64,000 nt of DNA from an uncultured Lachnospiraceae bacterium (GTDB lineage Bacteria > Bacillota > Clostridia > Lachnospirales > Lachnospiraceae): the NCBI GenBank assembly GCA_910577765.1, contig CAJTOV010000003.1, forward strand, positions 1 to 64,000. Direction: 5' to 3'. The notes below the pieces were generated by a model that was given only the letters and a program-made list of their open reading frames with translations, made no database searches and was not told where the DNA came from. Of this stretch, positions 1 to 6,785 are shown one piece after another. A program made the translations under genes and the position numbers. Within the stretch, counting starts at the first letter, position 1. The number at the start of each line of letters is the position of its first letter.

Positions 1-49
1 CTGGACGGAAACAGACGTCAAGCTGGCTTGTAAGACTGTTTTTGTCCAG
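1..49. terminator. Hairpin at window edge, possible terminator
   Basis: Two 14-base arms (1-14 and 36-49) are complementary apart from two central mismatches, and a T-run lies inside the right arm. The upstream gene is outside the window, so its role as a terminator cannot be confirmed. Confidence 0.3.
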
Positions 50-57
50 TTTTCCCC

Positions 58-126
58 ATCGGGCGGACGCCCGATGCTTCTTGTCCGGCATAGCCGGACA
101 AGAAGAGGCCCTCCGTAAACAGTAAC
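58..126. repeat. Double-hairpin intergenic repeat (family 2)
   Basis: Two adjacent perfect palindromes are present. The first has arms 58-65 and 68-75 (ATCGGGCG). The second has 13-base arms CTTCTTGTCCGGC (77-89) and its complement (93-105) around an ATA loop. A tail resembling GTAAACAGTAACAG follows. Related copies lie near 1850, 17325, 30550, 31080 and 53510. It sits just beyond the 3' end of the leftward transporter gene and could act as a terminator or mRNA-end structure. Confidence 0.8.
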
Positions 127-147
127 AGATATGAAAGCCTGGCCAGT

Positions 148-1443
148 CTATATATGAAACAGATGAAACAACCCCAAAGTAGCCGCCACTGCCACAGCCA
201 CCGGAATGATAACGGCCACCGGGATCATCCAGGTAGAAAGCTGGTCCTTGACCTTTGCATCCGGGCAGCCTGCAATGGTCATGGCTCCGCCGGTGGAGAA
301 GGGCGATACGGAGGAGCTCATGGCTCCGATGAAAATACAGGAGAACAGCATCACCGGATTCAGCCCCAGATTGGCTGCCAGCCCCTCCACCATGGGATAC
401 AGAAGGGGACATACCACCCCGGTTCCGCTGGAAAAAAAGCTTAAGAAGGCGGCAAAGCCTACCAGCGCTGCCGGCACCAGGGCTCTGGGGATGCTGTTGC
501 TCATGATACCTGCGATGGCATCGGTCATTCCGGCATCCTTGGCCACTCCCAGCAGCATGGACATACCGGCGATAAGAATCAGGGTGTTCATGGGAATCCT
601 GCGGATCACCTCTTTCTCGTCCCCCAGCTTCAGGAATACGGAACAGATGGCGGCAAACACCATCACCGCCTGGGGCTGGCACAGCGCCGCGATCCGGGAG
701 ATCACCGGCGTCTTCATCCAGGTGTTTAAGACCGCCGGAACCACCATGGCCGTCAGGGCGGCCAGAAGCAGGAAAAGCTGTTTCTTCTGGGTGGCATTGA
801 ACTTCTCCGGCTTCTTTACCTCCACCCGCCGGGCCTTGTACCCCTTAAAGAGAATATAGCAGACACCGATGACCAGAAACTGCTTGATGCAGGCATTGAT
901 CCACACATAGTAGCTGATCCGGGCGGCACTGGGTCCGTAGGCGGTCCCTTCAATCAGGCTCTTGGAAATCACCCCGCCGAAGCCATTGATCGGATTGTCC
1001 CCGCCGATGGTGGTGGCGCAGGCCACGGCTATGGCCAAAAGAACCGGATGAATCCCTGCCCCCAGCCCGATGGCAAAAGCCAGGGGACCGATAATGGCCG
1101 GGGTGGACGCCCCTGCCCCCAGAAATGCCACAACCGCACATACCACGGTGATCACCCAGGGAATCAGCTTTGCGTTGCCGTTAAGAACATAGAGAAGATT
1201 CTCTGCCAGCAGATCCATGGTCCCGTTGCTGGTTGCATAGTTAAAGAACAGTGCAATGGCCAGCAGATAAAATACAATACCGGTGGGCCAGTAGCCGATC
1301 ACCGTGGACACCTTGCCGCCCTCCACCAAGAGAACCCCGATCACAAAAGCAAATCCCATTGCAACGATTCCGGCATTGACCTTGAATTTCCAGCCGATGA
1401 TGATCGCCAGCACAATGGCAATCAAAGATATTGTCAGTGTCAT
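148..1443 (-). CDS. MatC/SLC13-like carboxylate transporter
   Basis: A 431-residue, almost wholly hydrophobic protein with about ten to twelve predicted membrane spans, the usual length for ion-transporter-superfamily carriers. The N-terminal half resembles dicarboxylate carrier MatC (malonate/dicarboxylate uptake). A glycine-rich re-entrant-like stretch (GAGASTPAIIGPLAF, residues about 110-124) and a second one (FFSSGTGVVCPL, about 335-346) are typical of this fold. A strong AAGGAGG site precedes the ATG. It stands alone on the minus strand, so no operon partner names the substrate. A short possible MmgE/PrpD tail lies upstream. Family assignment is by pattern; the substrate is inferred to be a small carboxylate. 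Confidence 0.7.
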   Translation of the reverse strand: MTLTISLIAIVLAIIIGWKFKVNAGIVAMGFAFVIGVLLVEGGKVSTVIGYWPTGIVFYLLAIALFFNYATSNGTMDLLAENLLYVLNGNAKLIPWVITVVCAVVAFLGAGASTPAIIGPLAFAIGLGAGIHPVLLAIAVACATTIGGDNPINGFGGVISKSLIEGTAYGPSAARISYYVWINACIKQFLVIGVCYILFKGYKARRVEVKKPEKFNATQKKQLFLLLAALTAMVVPAVLNTWMKTPVISRIAALCQPQAVMVFAAICSVFLKLGDEKEVIRRIPMNTLILIAGMSMLLGVAKDAGMTDAIAGIMSNSIPRALVPAALVGFAAFLSFFSSGTGVVCPLLYPMVEGLAANLGLNPVMLFSCIFIGAMSSSVSPFSTGGAMTIAGCPDAKVKDQLSTWMIPVAVIIPVAVAVAATLGLFHLFHI

Positions 1444-1530
1444 ACGTTCCTCCTTTTCGGTGACAGTCCAGAATCCCCCGGGCTGCCGCCTGCCTTGTCT
1501 GTTCGTTCCTGTTCACGGGGCATACCCTGC

Positions 1531-1722
1531 CTACAAAAGAGCCGTCAGCTCCCGGATATCCCCCACATCCTCCATCCTGCGGATCATCCTGCACATCCGT
1601 TCCAGCCGGTCTCCGCTATAAACCGGGCAAGCCGGTAACTGATCCCCATCTGTTTTCCCTCCATTCCCCTTTCCGGCGCTTCCGGAATTCCTTGTTAAGA
1701 TTTTTTTCATCTTAGCATTTGT
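1531..1722 (-). pseudogene. Possible C-terminal remnant of an MmgE/PrpD-like gene
   Basis: The minus-strand frame ends with RRMEDVGDIRELTALL, which looks like the conserved C-terminus of MmgE/PrpD-family proteins (pattern LEDV-DI-EL--LL). The preceding residues do not resemble any domain, and no ribosome site is clear. PrpD-family enzymes act on carboxylic acids, and the frame lies directly upstream of a carboxylate transporter, which makes a decayed catabolic gene plausible. It could equally be a chance open frame. Confidence 0.25.
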
Positions 1723-1845
1723 CATATATTTTCTACAATATTTTTTGGGAAATGTATCCGGATCTGTGCGAAACGCACATAGAGGGAAAGAAAATGTGTG
1801 CACAGGATACATGGCCCACAGCCGACAGCCACCAGAAGACAATAC

Positions 1846-1900
1846 TTGGGGCATCTTCTCGTCCGGCATAGCCGGACAGGAAGCATCGGGCCCTCGCCCA
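1846..1900. repeat. Intergenic palindromic repeat (family 2)
   Basis: Arms at 1855-1867 and 1871-1883 pair around ATA and match the core of the copy at 77-105 with one compensated change on each side. GCATCTTCT before it and AAGCATCGGGC after it are shared flanks of the family. Confidence 0.75.
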
Positions 1901-1936
1901 ACGCGGAATTTTCTTTATTTTCCATCCCTAAGAGTC

Positions 1937-1965
1937 TTCAAAAATCGACAGAAAAATGGTATAAT
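1937..1965 (+). promoter_or_regulatory. Predicted promoter of flotillin gene
   Basis: TTCAAA (1937-1942) and TATAAT (1960-1965) are separated by 17 bases, about 135 bases upstream of the flotillin ATG. The -10 box is a perfect match to the housekeeping consensus. Confidence 0.6.
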
Positions 1966-2100
1966 AGACTTCAAACTTAGGAACAGATTTCACAAGAAAC
2001 CGGATTGTTACGGCATTTCTTCCTATTTCCCTGATATCTTCCGAATAATGTCACCATACATTATTTCTGTAGATAAATAAAAAGAAACGAGGTAAAACAC

Positions 2101-3669
2101 ATGCTGGACCAAATTTTATTCTTTGCACTCCCAGCCCTGCTGATCATTGTCATCCTGGCCATTCTGGCCTCCGGGTATGTCAAGGCGCCGCCGGATGTGG
2201 CCTATATCATCTCCGGCTACAAGCGGGAACCCAGGGTCCTGATCGGACGGGCCGGAATCAAGATTCCCTACCTGGAGCGGAAGGATAACCTGATTGTCAA
2301 GCAGGTCAGTATTGACATCAAGACCAACGGGTATATTCCCACCAAAGACTTCATTGGCGTGGACATTGACGCAGTGGCCAAGGTCCGGGTCAACACCAAT
2401 GCCGAGGGCATCCAGCTGGCCATGAAGAACTTCCTCAACATGCGGGAGGATCAGATTGCCATGGCTCTGACCGATTCCCTTCAGGGTAATATGCGTGAGA
2501 TTATCGGAACCGTGGAGCTGAAGGAGCTGTGTACGGACCGGAAAAAGTTCGGAGATGAGGTTCAGAACAAGGCCCAGCAGGATATGAAGGCCCTGGGAAT
2601 CGAAATCATTTCCTGCAATATCCAGAAGATTGATGATGAGAAGGGGCTGATCGTGGCCTTAGGCCAGGACAATATGTCCAAGATCCAGAAGGAAGCCTCC
2701 ATTGCCAAGGCCCAGGCAGACCGGGACGTGGCCATTGCCAAGGCGGAAGCTGACAAGGCCTCCAATGACGCCCGGGTAAGCGCCGAGACCGAGATCGCCC
2801 AGAAGAACAATGACCTGGCCATTAAAAAGTCGGAACTCCAGAAGATCTCCGACGCCAAGAAGGCGGAGGCTGACGCTGCCTACGAGATCCAGAACCAGGA
2901 ACAGCAGAAGGCTATCCAGACGGCCACAGTCAATGCCCAGATCGCCAAGGCAGAGCGGGAGGCGGAACTGCGCAAGCAGGAAGTTGCCATCCAGCAGCAG
3001 GCCTTAGAGGCGGAGATCAACAAGCGGGCGGATGCTGACCGCTACGCTACCGAACAGAAGGCCACGGCCGAGCTGGCCAAACGCCAGAGGGAAGCCGAGG
3101 CCAGAAAGTACGAGCAGGAGATGGAAGCCGAAGCCAAGAAAGCCCAGGCAGAAGCGGAAAAATACCAGCAGGAAAAGGTAGCCGAGGCCAGAAAGGCCCA
3201 GGCGGAGGCTGAGAAGTTCGCCATGATCCAGGAGGCGGAAGGTATCCGTGCCAAGGGAGAAGCCGAGGCTGCCGCCATCCAGGCCAAGGGCCTTGCAGAG
3301 GCAGAAGCCATGGAGAAGAAGGCGGAAGCCTACCAGAAGTACAACCGGGTAGCCATGGCTGAGATGATGATCAAGGTCCTGCCGGATGTGGCCGGCAAGA
3401 TCGCAGAGCCCTTATCCCGGATCGAGAGTATCCGCATCATCGGCGGGGGCAGTGGCGACGGCAGCGACGGGATCGCCTCCGTGGCCGGCAATGTGCCGGT
3501 AGTCATGGCAAAGCTCTTTGAGTCCATGAAGGAGACCACGGGCGTGGACTTAGCCGAGATCATGCGGGCAGATACATACGATGCCAAGGTGACCCGCAAT
3601 GTGAACCTTTCCGGGCTTCCGGAGGGGAATACCCCTTCTGAAAAGCTGGCTGCAGAACCTGCCGAATAG
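2101..3669 (+). CDS. Flotillin-family protein
   Basis: A 522-residue protein. Residues 1-25 form one membrane segment, followed by an SPFH/band 7 domain (about 28-190) that starts with the flotillin-type stretch APPDVAYIISG. Residues about 190-425 are an Ala/Glu/Lys/Gln-rich coiled coil with many KAEAE-type repeats, and the C-terminus carries a glycine-rich turn (IIGGGSGDG). Length and order fit bacterial flotillins (FloT/YuaG type), which organise membrane microdomains and scaffold membrane protein complexes. A purine-rich AACGAGG site precedes the ATG. The gene is monocistronic with its own promoter. The usual NfeD partner is not present next to it. Confidence 0.92.
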   Translation: MLDQILFFALPALLIIVILAILASGYVKAPPDVAYIISGYKREPRVLIGRAGIKIPYLERKDNLIVKQVSIDIKTNGYIPTKDFIGVDIDAVAKVRVNTNAEGIQLAMKNFLNMREDQIAMALTDSLQGNMREIIGTVELKELCTDRKKFGDEVQNKAQQDMKALGIEIISCNIQKIDDEKGLIVALGQDNMSKIQKEASIAKAQADRDVAIAKAEADKASNDARVSAETEIAQKNNDLAIKKSELQKISDAKKAEADAAYEIQNQEQQKAIQTATVNAQIAKAEREAELRKQEVAIQQQALEAEINKRADADRYATEQKATAELAKRQREAEARKYEQEMEAEAKKAQAEAEKYQQEKVAEARKAQAEAEKFAMIQEAEGIRAKGEAEAAAIQAKGLAEAEAMEKKAEAYQKYNRVAMAEMMIKVLPDVAGKIAEPLSRIESIRIIGGGSGDGSDGIASVAGNVPVVMAKLFESMKETTGVDLAEIMRADTYDAKVTRNVNLSGLPEGNTPSEKLAAEPAE

Positions 3670-3690
3670 CCCCTTTCCAGGCGGCTGCCC

Positions 3691-3721
3691 TGCTGGAGTG
3701 ACCGTTCCGGTCACTCCAGCA
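3691..3721. terminator. Hairpin after flotillin gene
   Basis: A perfect 14-bp stem (TGCTGGAGTGACCG, 3691-3704, pairing with 3708-3721) with a three-base loop lies 21 bases after the flotillin stop codon. No T-run follows on the plus strand, so it may end transcription inefficiently or protect the mRNA end. Confidence 0.5.
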
Positions 3722-3815
3722 GAAGTTAAGTACAATATGGCAACCAGCAATTATATTCAAGTTTTTTAATTGTATTAAAAAATTTTCATATAATTCATTA
3801 CTATTCCCCGCCTAA

Positions 3816-5102
3816 TTACAAATTCCGAATCCCATACAATGGCAGATTCACCATCCACGCCTCCTGCCGATAATTTGCCATGGAGGTCCGGACTGCATTG
3901 GCTGGTTTGTATTTCTCCCAGTAGGCCTTTAAGCTTTTGGCGTGGAGATTGTCTTCTGCCTTGACTTCCACCGGGACAACCATGCCCTCTTTCTGAACCA
4001 GAAAATCAATCTCCGAATGGGAGGAAGGGGAAAAATAGTAAGGTGTATAGTCGGTCTCAGCCACAATCTGCTGCAACACATACTGTTCTGCCAGTGCACC
4101 TTTAAACTCCAGAAACAGTTCATTTCCTTCCAGAATGGAGCGTGCATCCAGGTCGCTCATGGCGCCAAGCAGCCCTACATCCAGAAGATAGATTTTAAAT
4201 GCCGCAAAATCCGTATAAGCCTTCAACGGAACCGACGGCTTGCTGACCCGGTATACCTTTGTGATCAGACCACAGTCCAGGAGCCATTCAATGGCAAGTT
4301 CAAAATCCTTTGCCCTGGCCCCCTGACGGATCTGTCCAAAGAAGAACTTTTTGTTTTCCTTTGCCAGCTGGAGTGGTATGGAATTCCACACAAGGCGAAT
4401 TCTGGCCAGCTCCTGGCCAGGTGTGTGCTTGCTAAAATCATTTTCATACAGCTCCAGAAGCCTTTTCTGAATCTCCCGGACTTCATAAATGTCCCCGTTC
4501 TCCACATAATCCTTAACTGCCTCCGGCATGCCGCCAATATAGTAATACAGCTTCAGCCAGTGGATATACTTATCCGAAAAGGCATTCATGGCCTCATAAT
4601 CCGCCGACTCAATGGGTTCTGCCAGCGCCTCCTCCCCCACTGCCTTCAAAAATTCCACATAAGAAAGCGGGTGCACCTCCAGAAGATCAATCTTCCCAAC
4701 CGGAAATGACACACCCTCATGAATGGATACGCCAAGGAGAGAGCCTGCCGCGATAACCGCATACTCTGGAGCATTTTCACAGAAATATTTTAGGGCAGAA
4801 ATCGCCCTCGGCACCTCCTGGATCTCATCAAAAATAATCAGGGTCTCCTGCGGCTCCACCTTTACCCCTGTCTCTATATTAATCAGCTGGAGAATCCGCC
4901 GGATGTCATAATCTTCATTAAAGATCCGGCTGACTCTCCCGCCGCTGTCAAAATTCAGATAAGCTGTATTTTTAAAGCATTTGCTGCCGAACTCTTTCAT
5001 CAGCCATGTTTTTCCCACCTGCCTTGCCCCTTTTAAAAGCAGTGGTTTCCGGTTTCGCTTTGTCTTCCAGCGGATCAGCTCTGCCATTATGGTTCTTTGC
5101 AT
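3816..5102 (-). CDS. AAA ATPase with DUF4143 domain
   Basis: A 428-residue protein of the AAA_14/DUF4143 family. Walker A is GARQVGKT (residues 25-32) and the Walker B-like segment is LIIFDEIQEV (about 87-96). The C-terminal domain carries EIDFLV...VEVKA (about 365-385), the spacing of a PD-(D/E)XK nuclease-like core. Members are common in gut bacteria and archaea, often as single genes, and their function is unknown; a role in DNA metabolism, toxin-like behaviour or defence has only been proposed. A GGGGGAG site precedes the ATG. The upstream promoter carries an unusual pair of 18-bp direct repeats. Confidence 0.85.
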   Translation of the reverse strand: MQRTIMAELIRWKTKRNRKPLLLKGARQVGKTWLMKEFGSKCFKNTAYLNFDSGGRVSRIFNEDYDIRRILQLINIETGVKVEPQETLIIFDEIQEVPRAISALKYFCENAPEYAVIAAGSLLGVSIHEGVSFPVGKIDLLEVHPLSYVEFLKAVGEEALAEPIESADYEAMNAFSDKYIHWLKLYYYIGGMPEAVKDYVENGDIYEVREIQKRLLELYENDFSKHTPGQELARIRLVWNSIPLQLAKENKKFFFGQIRQGARAKDFELAIEWLLDCGLITKVYRVSKPSVPLKAYTDFAAFKIYLLDVGLLGAMSDLDARSILEGNELFLEFKGALAEQYVLQQIVAETDYTPYYFSPSSHSEIDFLVQKEGMVVPVEVKAEDNLHAKSLKAYWEKYKPANAVRTSMANYRQEAWMVNLPLYGIRNL

Positions 5103-5184
5103 ACAATCACTCCCCCTGATCTTCTTAAAAATACTTGCCCTTCCAATGCTCCCATGAATCTGAAAATACCGGGAATTATAAAAA

Positions 5185-5242
5185 ATACATTTTTCTGAAG
5201 GACTTTAGCTATATTATATACATTTTTCTGAAGGATTTTCAA
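5185..5242 (-). promoter_or_regulatory. Promoter with paired 18-bp direct repeats
   Basis: On the minus strand TTGAAA (5242-5237) and TATAAT (5218-5213) are separated by 18 bases and point to the DUF4143 ATPase gene. An 18-base sequence (plus-strand ATACATTTTTCTGAAGGA) occurs twice, at 5185-5202 and 5218-5235. One copy fills the -35/-10 spacer and the other lies just downstream of the -10 box, which is where a repressor would block initiation. Confidence 0.5.
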
Positions 5243-5297
5243 GAGAAACGGACATTTTTGTTGATTTTCCATAGGCGAAGTGTTACTATTCACGGAA

Positions 5298-5318
5298 AGG
5301 GGGCATCTTCTTGTCCGG
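5298..5318. repeat. Half copy of family 2 repeat
   Basis: GGGGGCATCTTCTTGTCCGG matches the left half of the family 2 core; the right arm is replaced by unrelated sequence (TTTTTTCCGCCCCG). It appears to be a truncated copy. Confidence 0.55.
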
Positions 5319-5372
5319 TTTTTTCCGCCCCGCAAACTGCACTTACACGATGCATATCAATAGGAGGCTTTC

Positions 5373-6602
5373 ATGGCAACCCTGTCCACCATCCTCAAAC
5401 TGCTGGAGCCCTACATCCTGTTCTCCAGCCTGATTCACAAGAACTCCCAGCAGGAATACCAGGGAGTCTATCTGATTGACGGAATCCGCGCCGAAAGAAC
5501 CGATGTGGTCCATATCGGTACCTGTGACCAGACGGAGCGGCTGCTGGCCTGCGGCATTCTTCCGGAACCCTGCGTCCTGATTTCTGCCGGTGACACCCCT
5601 GCCCTGCGCAATGCCGCCGGACAAGGCGCCACCCTGGTCACCACCGCTCTTACCCTGCCGGAACTGAATAATCTGCTGACCCGCTTTTTCCTGGAATGCA
5701 GGCAGGACCCAGGAAAAAAATGCCTGGGTCCTGATAAACCTTCCTTTCAGGAGCTTGCGGTCCGCTTCCTGGGAGAGCAGCCCGGAAGCCTGGAAAAGCT
5801 GGAACAGAAGCTGGACAAGCTTCCCAATAAGCCCAAACGGTTCAAACGGGGGATCATCATCCGGCCGGTCAGTGAAGAGGGCCAGCCCCTTCCGGTAACT
5901 GCCAGGGACTTATCCCGGCTTTACGAGGCAGTGCGGAACCTTTTTCCCCTGGACCACACAGCCCTTCTGGATTCTTGTGTGTATGTGATGACCAGCGACG
6001 CCAGGCCTGACTCTCCCATTACGGTCACGGAACATGCCGCTTTCTCGGCCCTGCTGAAAAAGCACCAGGCCTATGCAATCGTATCCAATCCCTCCCAGCG
6101 GCTTCACGGAGTCCGGGTGCTGTTTCGCCAGTGCTTCCGGATTCTTCCCTCTGCTGTGGCCCTGGGGCTGGAGGAGAACCCGGACCAGCGCTGCCTGCGC
6201 TTTGACCGGTACTCCCCCTATTATATTATTCAGCTCTGCGAGCAGGCCGCGGTCCATGAAATGGGGGACAATGACATCCTTTATCTGTGTCATCCGGCGG
6301 TCCTGACCCTGACCCGCTATGACCGTGCCTACAACAACAACCTGCGGGATACCCTGTTCACCTACCTGATGCACGACCGCAGCATCAGTGAGACCAGCCG
6401 GAAACTGTTCCAGCACCGCAACACCACCATCTACAAGATCAACCAGATCCAGGAGATGGTCAATGATGACCTGGAGAATCCCTATACCCGCCACCAGCTG
6501 ATCTTAAGCTGCATGATCATCCGGTATCTGGAACGGTGCCAGCATGTGTCCATTGACCTTCTGCCAGTAGATAACCGGCTGCTGCGCAGGCCGTCCCTGT
6601 AG
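5373..6602 (+). CDS. PucR-family transcriptional regulator
   Basis: A 409-residue protein with a PucR C-terminal helix-turn-helix (about 345-400: NLRDTLFTYLMHDRSISETSRKLF..HRNTTIYKINQI). The N-terminal part (1-110) resembles the PucR ligand-sensing module and has no membrane segment. PucR-type proteins commonly regulate purine, amino-acid or other catabolic genes. TAGGAGG lies seven bases before the ATG. The glycyl radical enzyme starts 183 bp downstream on the same strand, so the regulator probably controls it. It shares architecture with the second PucR protein at 15622-17247, which is longer. Confidence 0.85.
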   Translation: MATLSTILKLLEPYILFSSLIHKNSQQEYQGVYLIDGIRAERTDVVHIGTCDQTERLLACGILPEPCVLISAGDTPALRNAAGQGATLVTTALTLPELNNLLTRFFLECRQDPGKKCLGPDKPSFQELAVRFLGEQPGSLEKLEQKLDKLPNKPKRFKRGIIIRPVSEEGQPLPVTARDLSRLYEAVRNLFPLDHTALLDSCVYVMTSDARPDSPITVTEHAAFSALLKKHQAYAIVSNPSQRLHGVRVLFRQCFRILPSAVALGLEENPDQRCLRFDRYSPYYIIQLCEQAAVHEMGDNDILYLCHPAVLTLTRYDRAYNNNLRDTLFTYLMHDRSISETSRKLFQHRNTTIYKINQIQEMVNDDLENPYTRHQLILSCMIIRYLERCQHVSIDLLPVDNRLLRRPSL

Positions 6603-6785
6603 CTGTCCCCCTTTGTGCCCGCCGCACAACCCCGTCCCCCCACGCTGTGCACCCATTACAATTCATACCGGAATCCAGTCAAACCACTTGCCACCCGCCC
6701 CAATCAATGCTACCTTTAAAGCACCGGCAGACGGCCCACCGGAATCATCCCGGCTGCCAAAATCGCCAAAAAGGAGGCATCCCAC

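Larger units (their letters stand above)
1444..2100. other. 657-bp intergenic region
   Basis: No intact gene is visible. It holds the leftward ribosome site of the transporter, a possible gene remnant at 1531-1722 (minus), a family 2 palindrome near 1850-1900, and the rightward promoter of the flotillin gene at 1937-1965. Confidence 0.6.

Noticed and set aside
5087..5335. 82-codon minus-strand frame upstream of the DUF4143 ATPase
   Set aside because: It runs through the promoter and direct repeats and into the ATPase start; the repeated ILQKNV/VLQKNV is just the DNA repeat translated.
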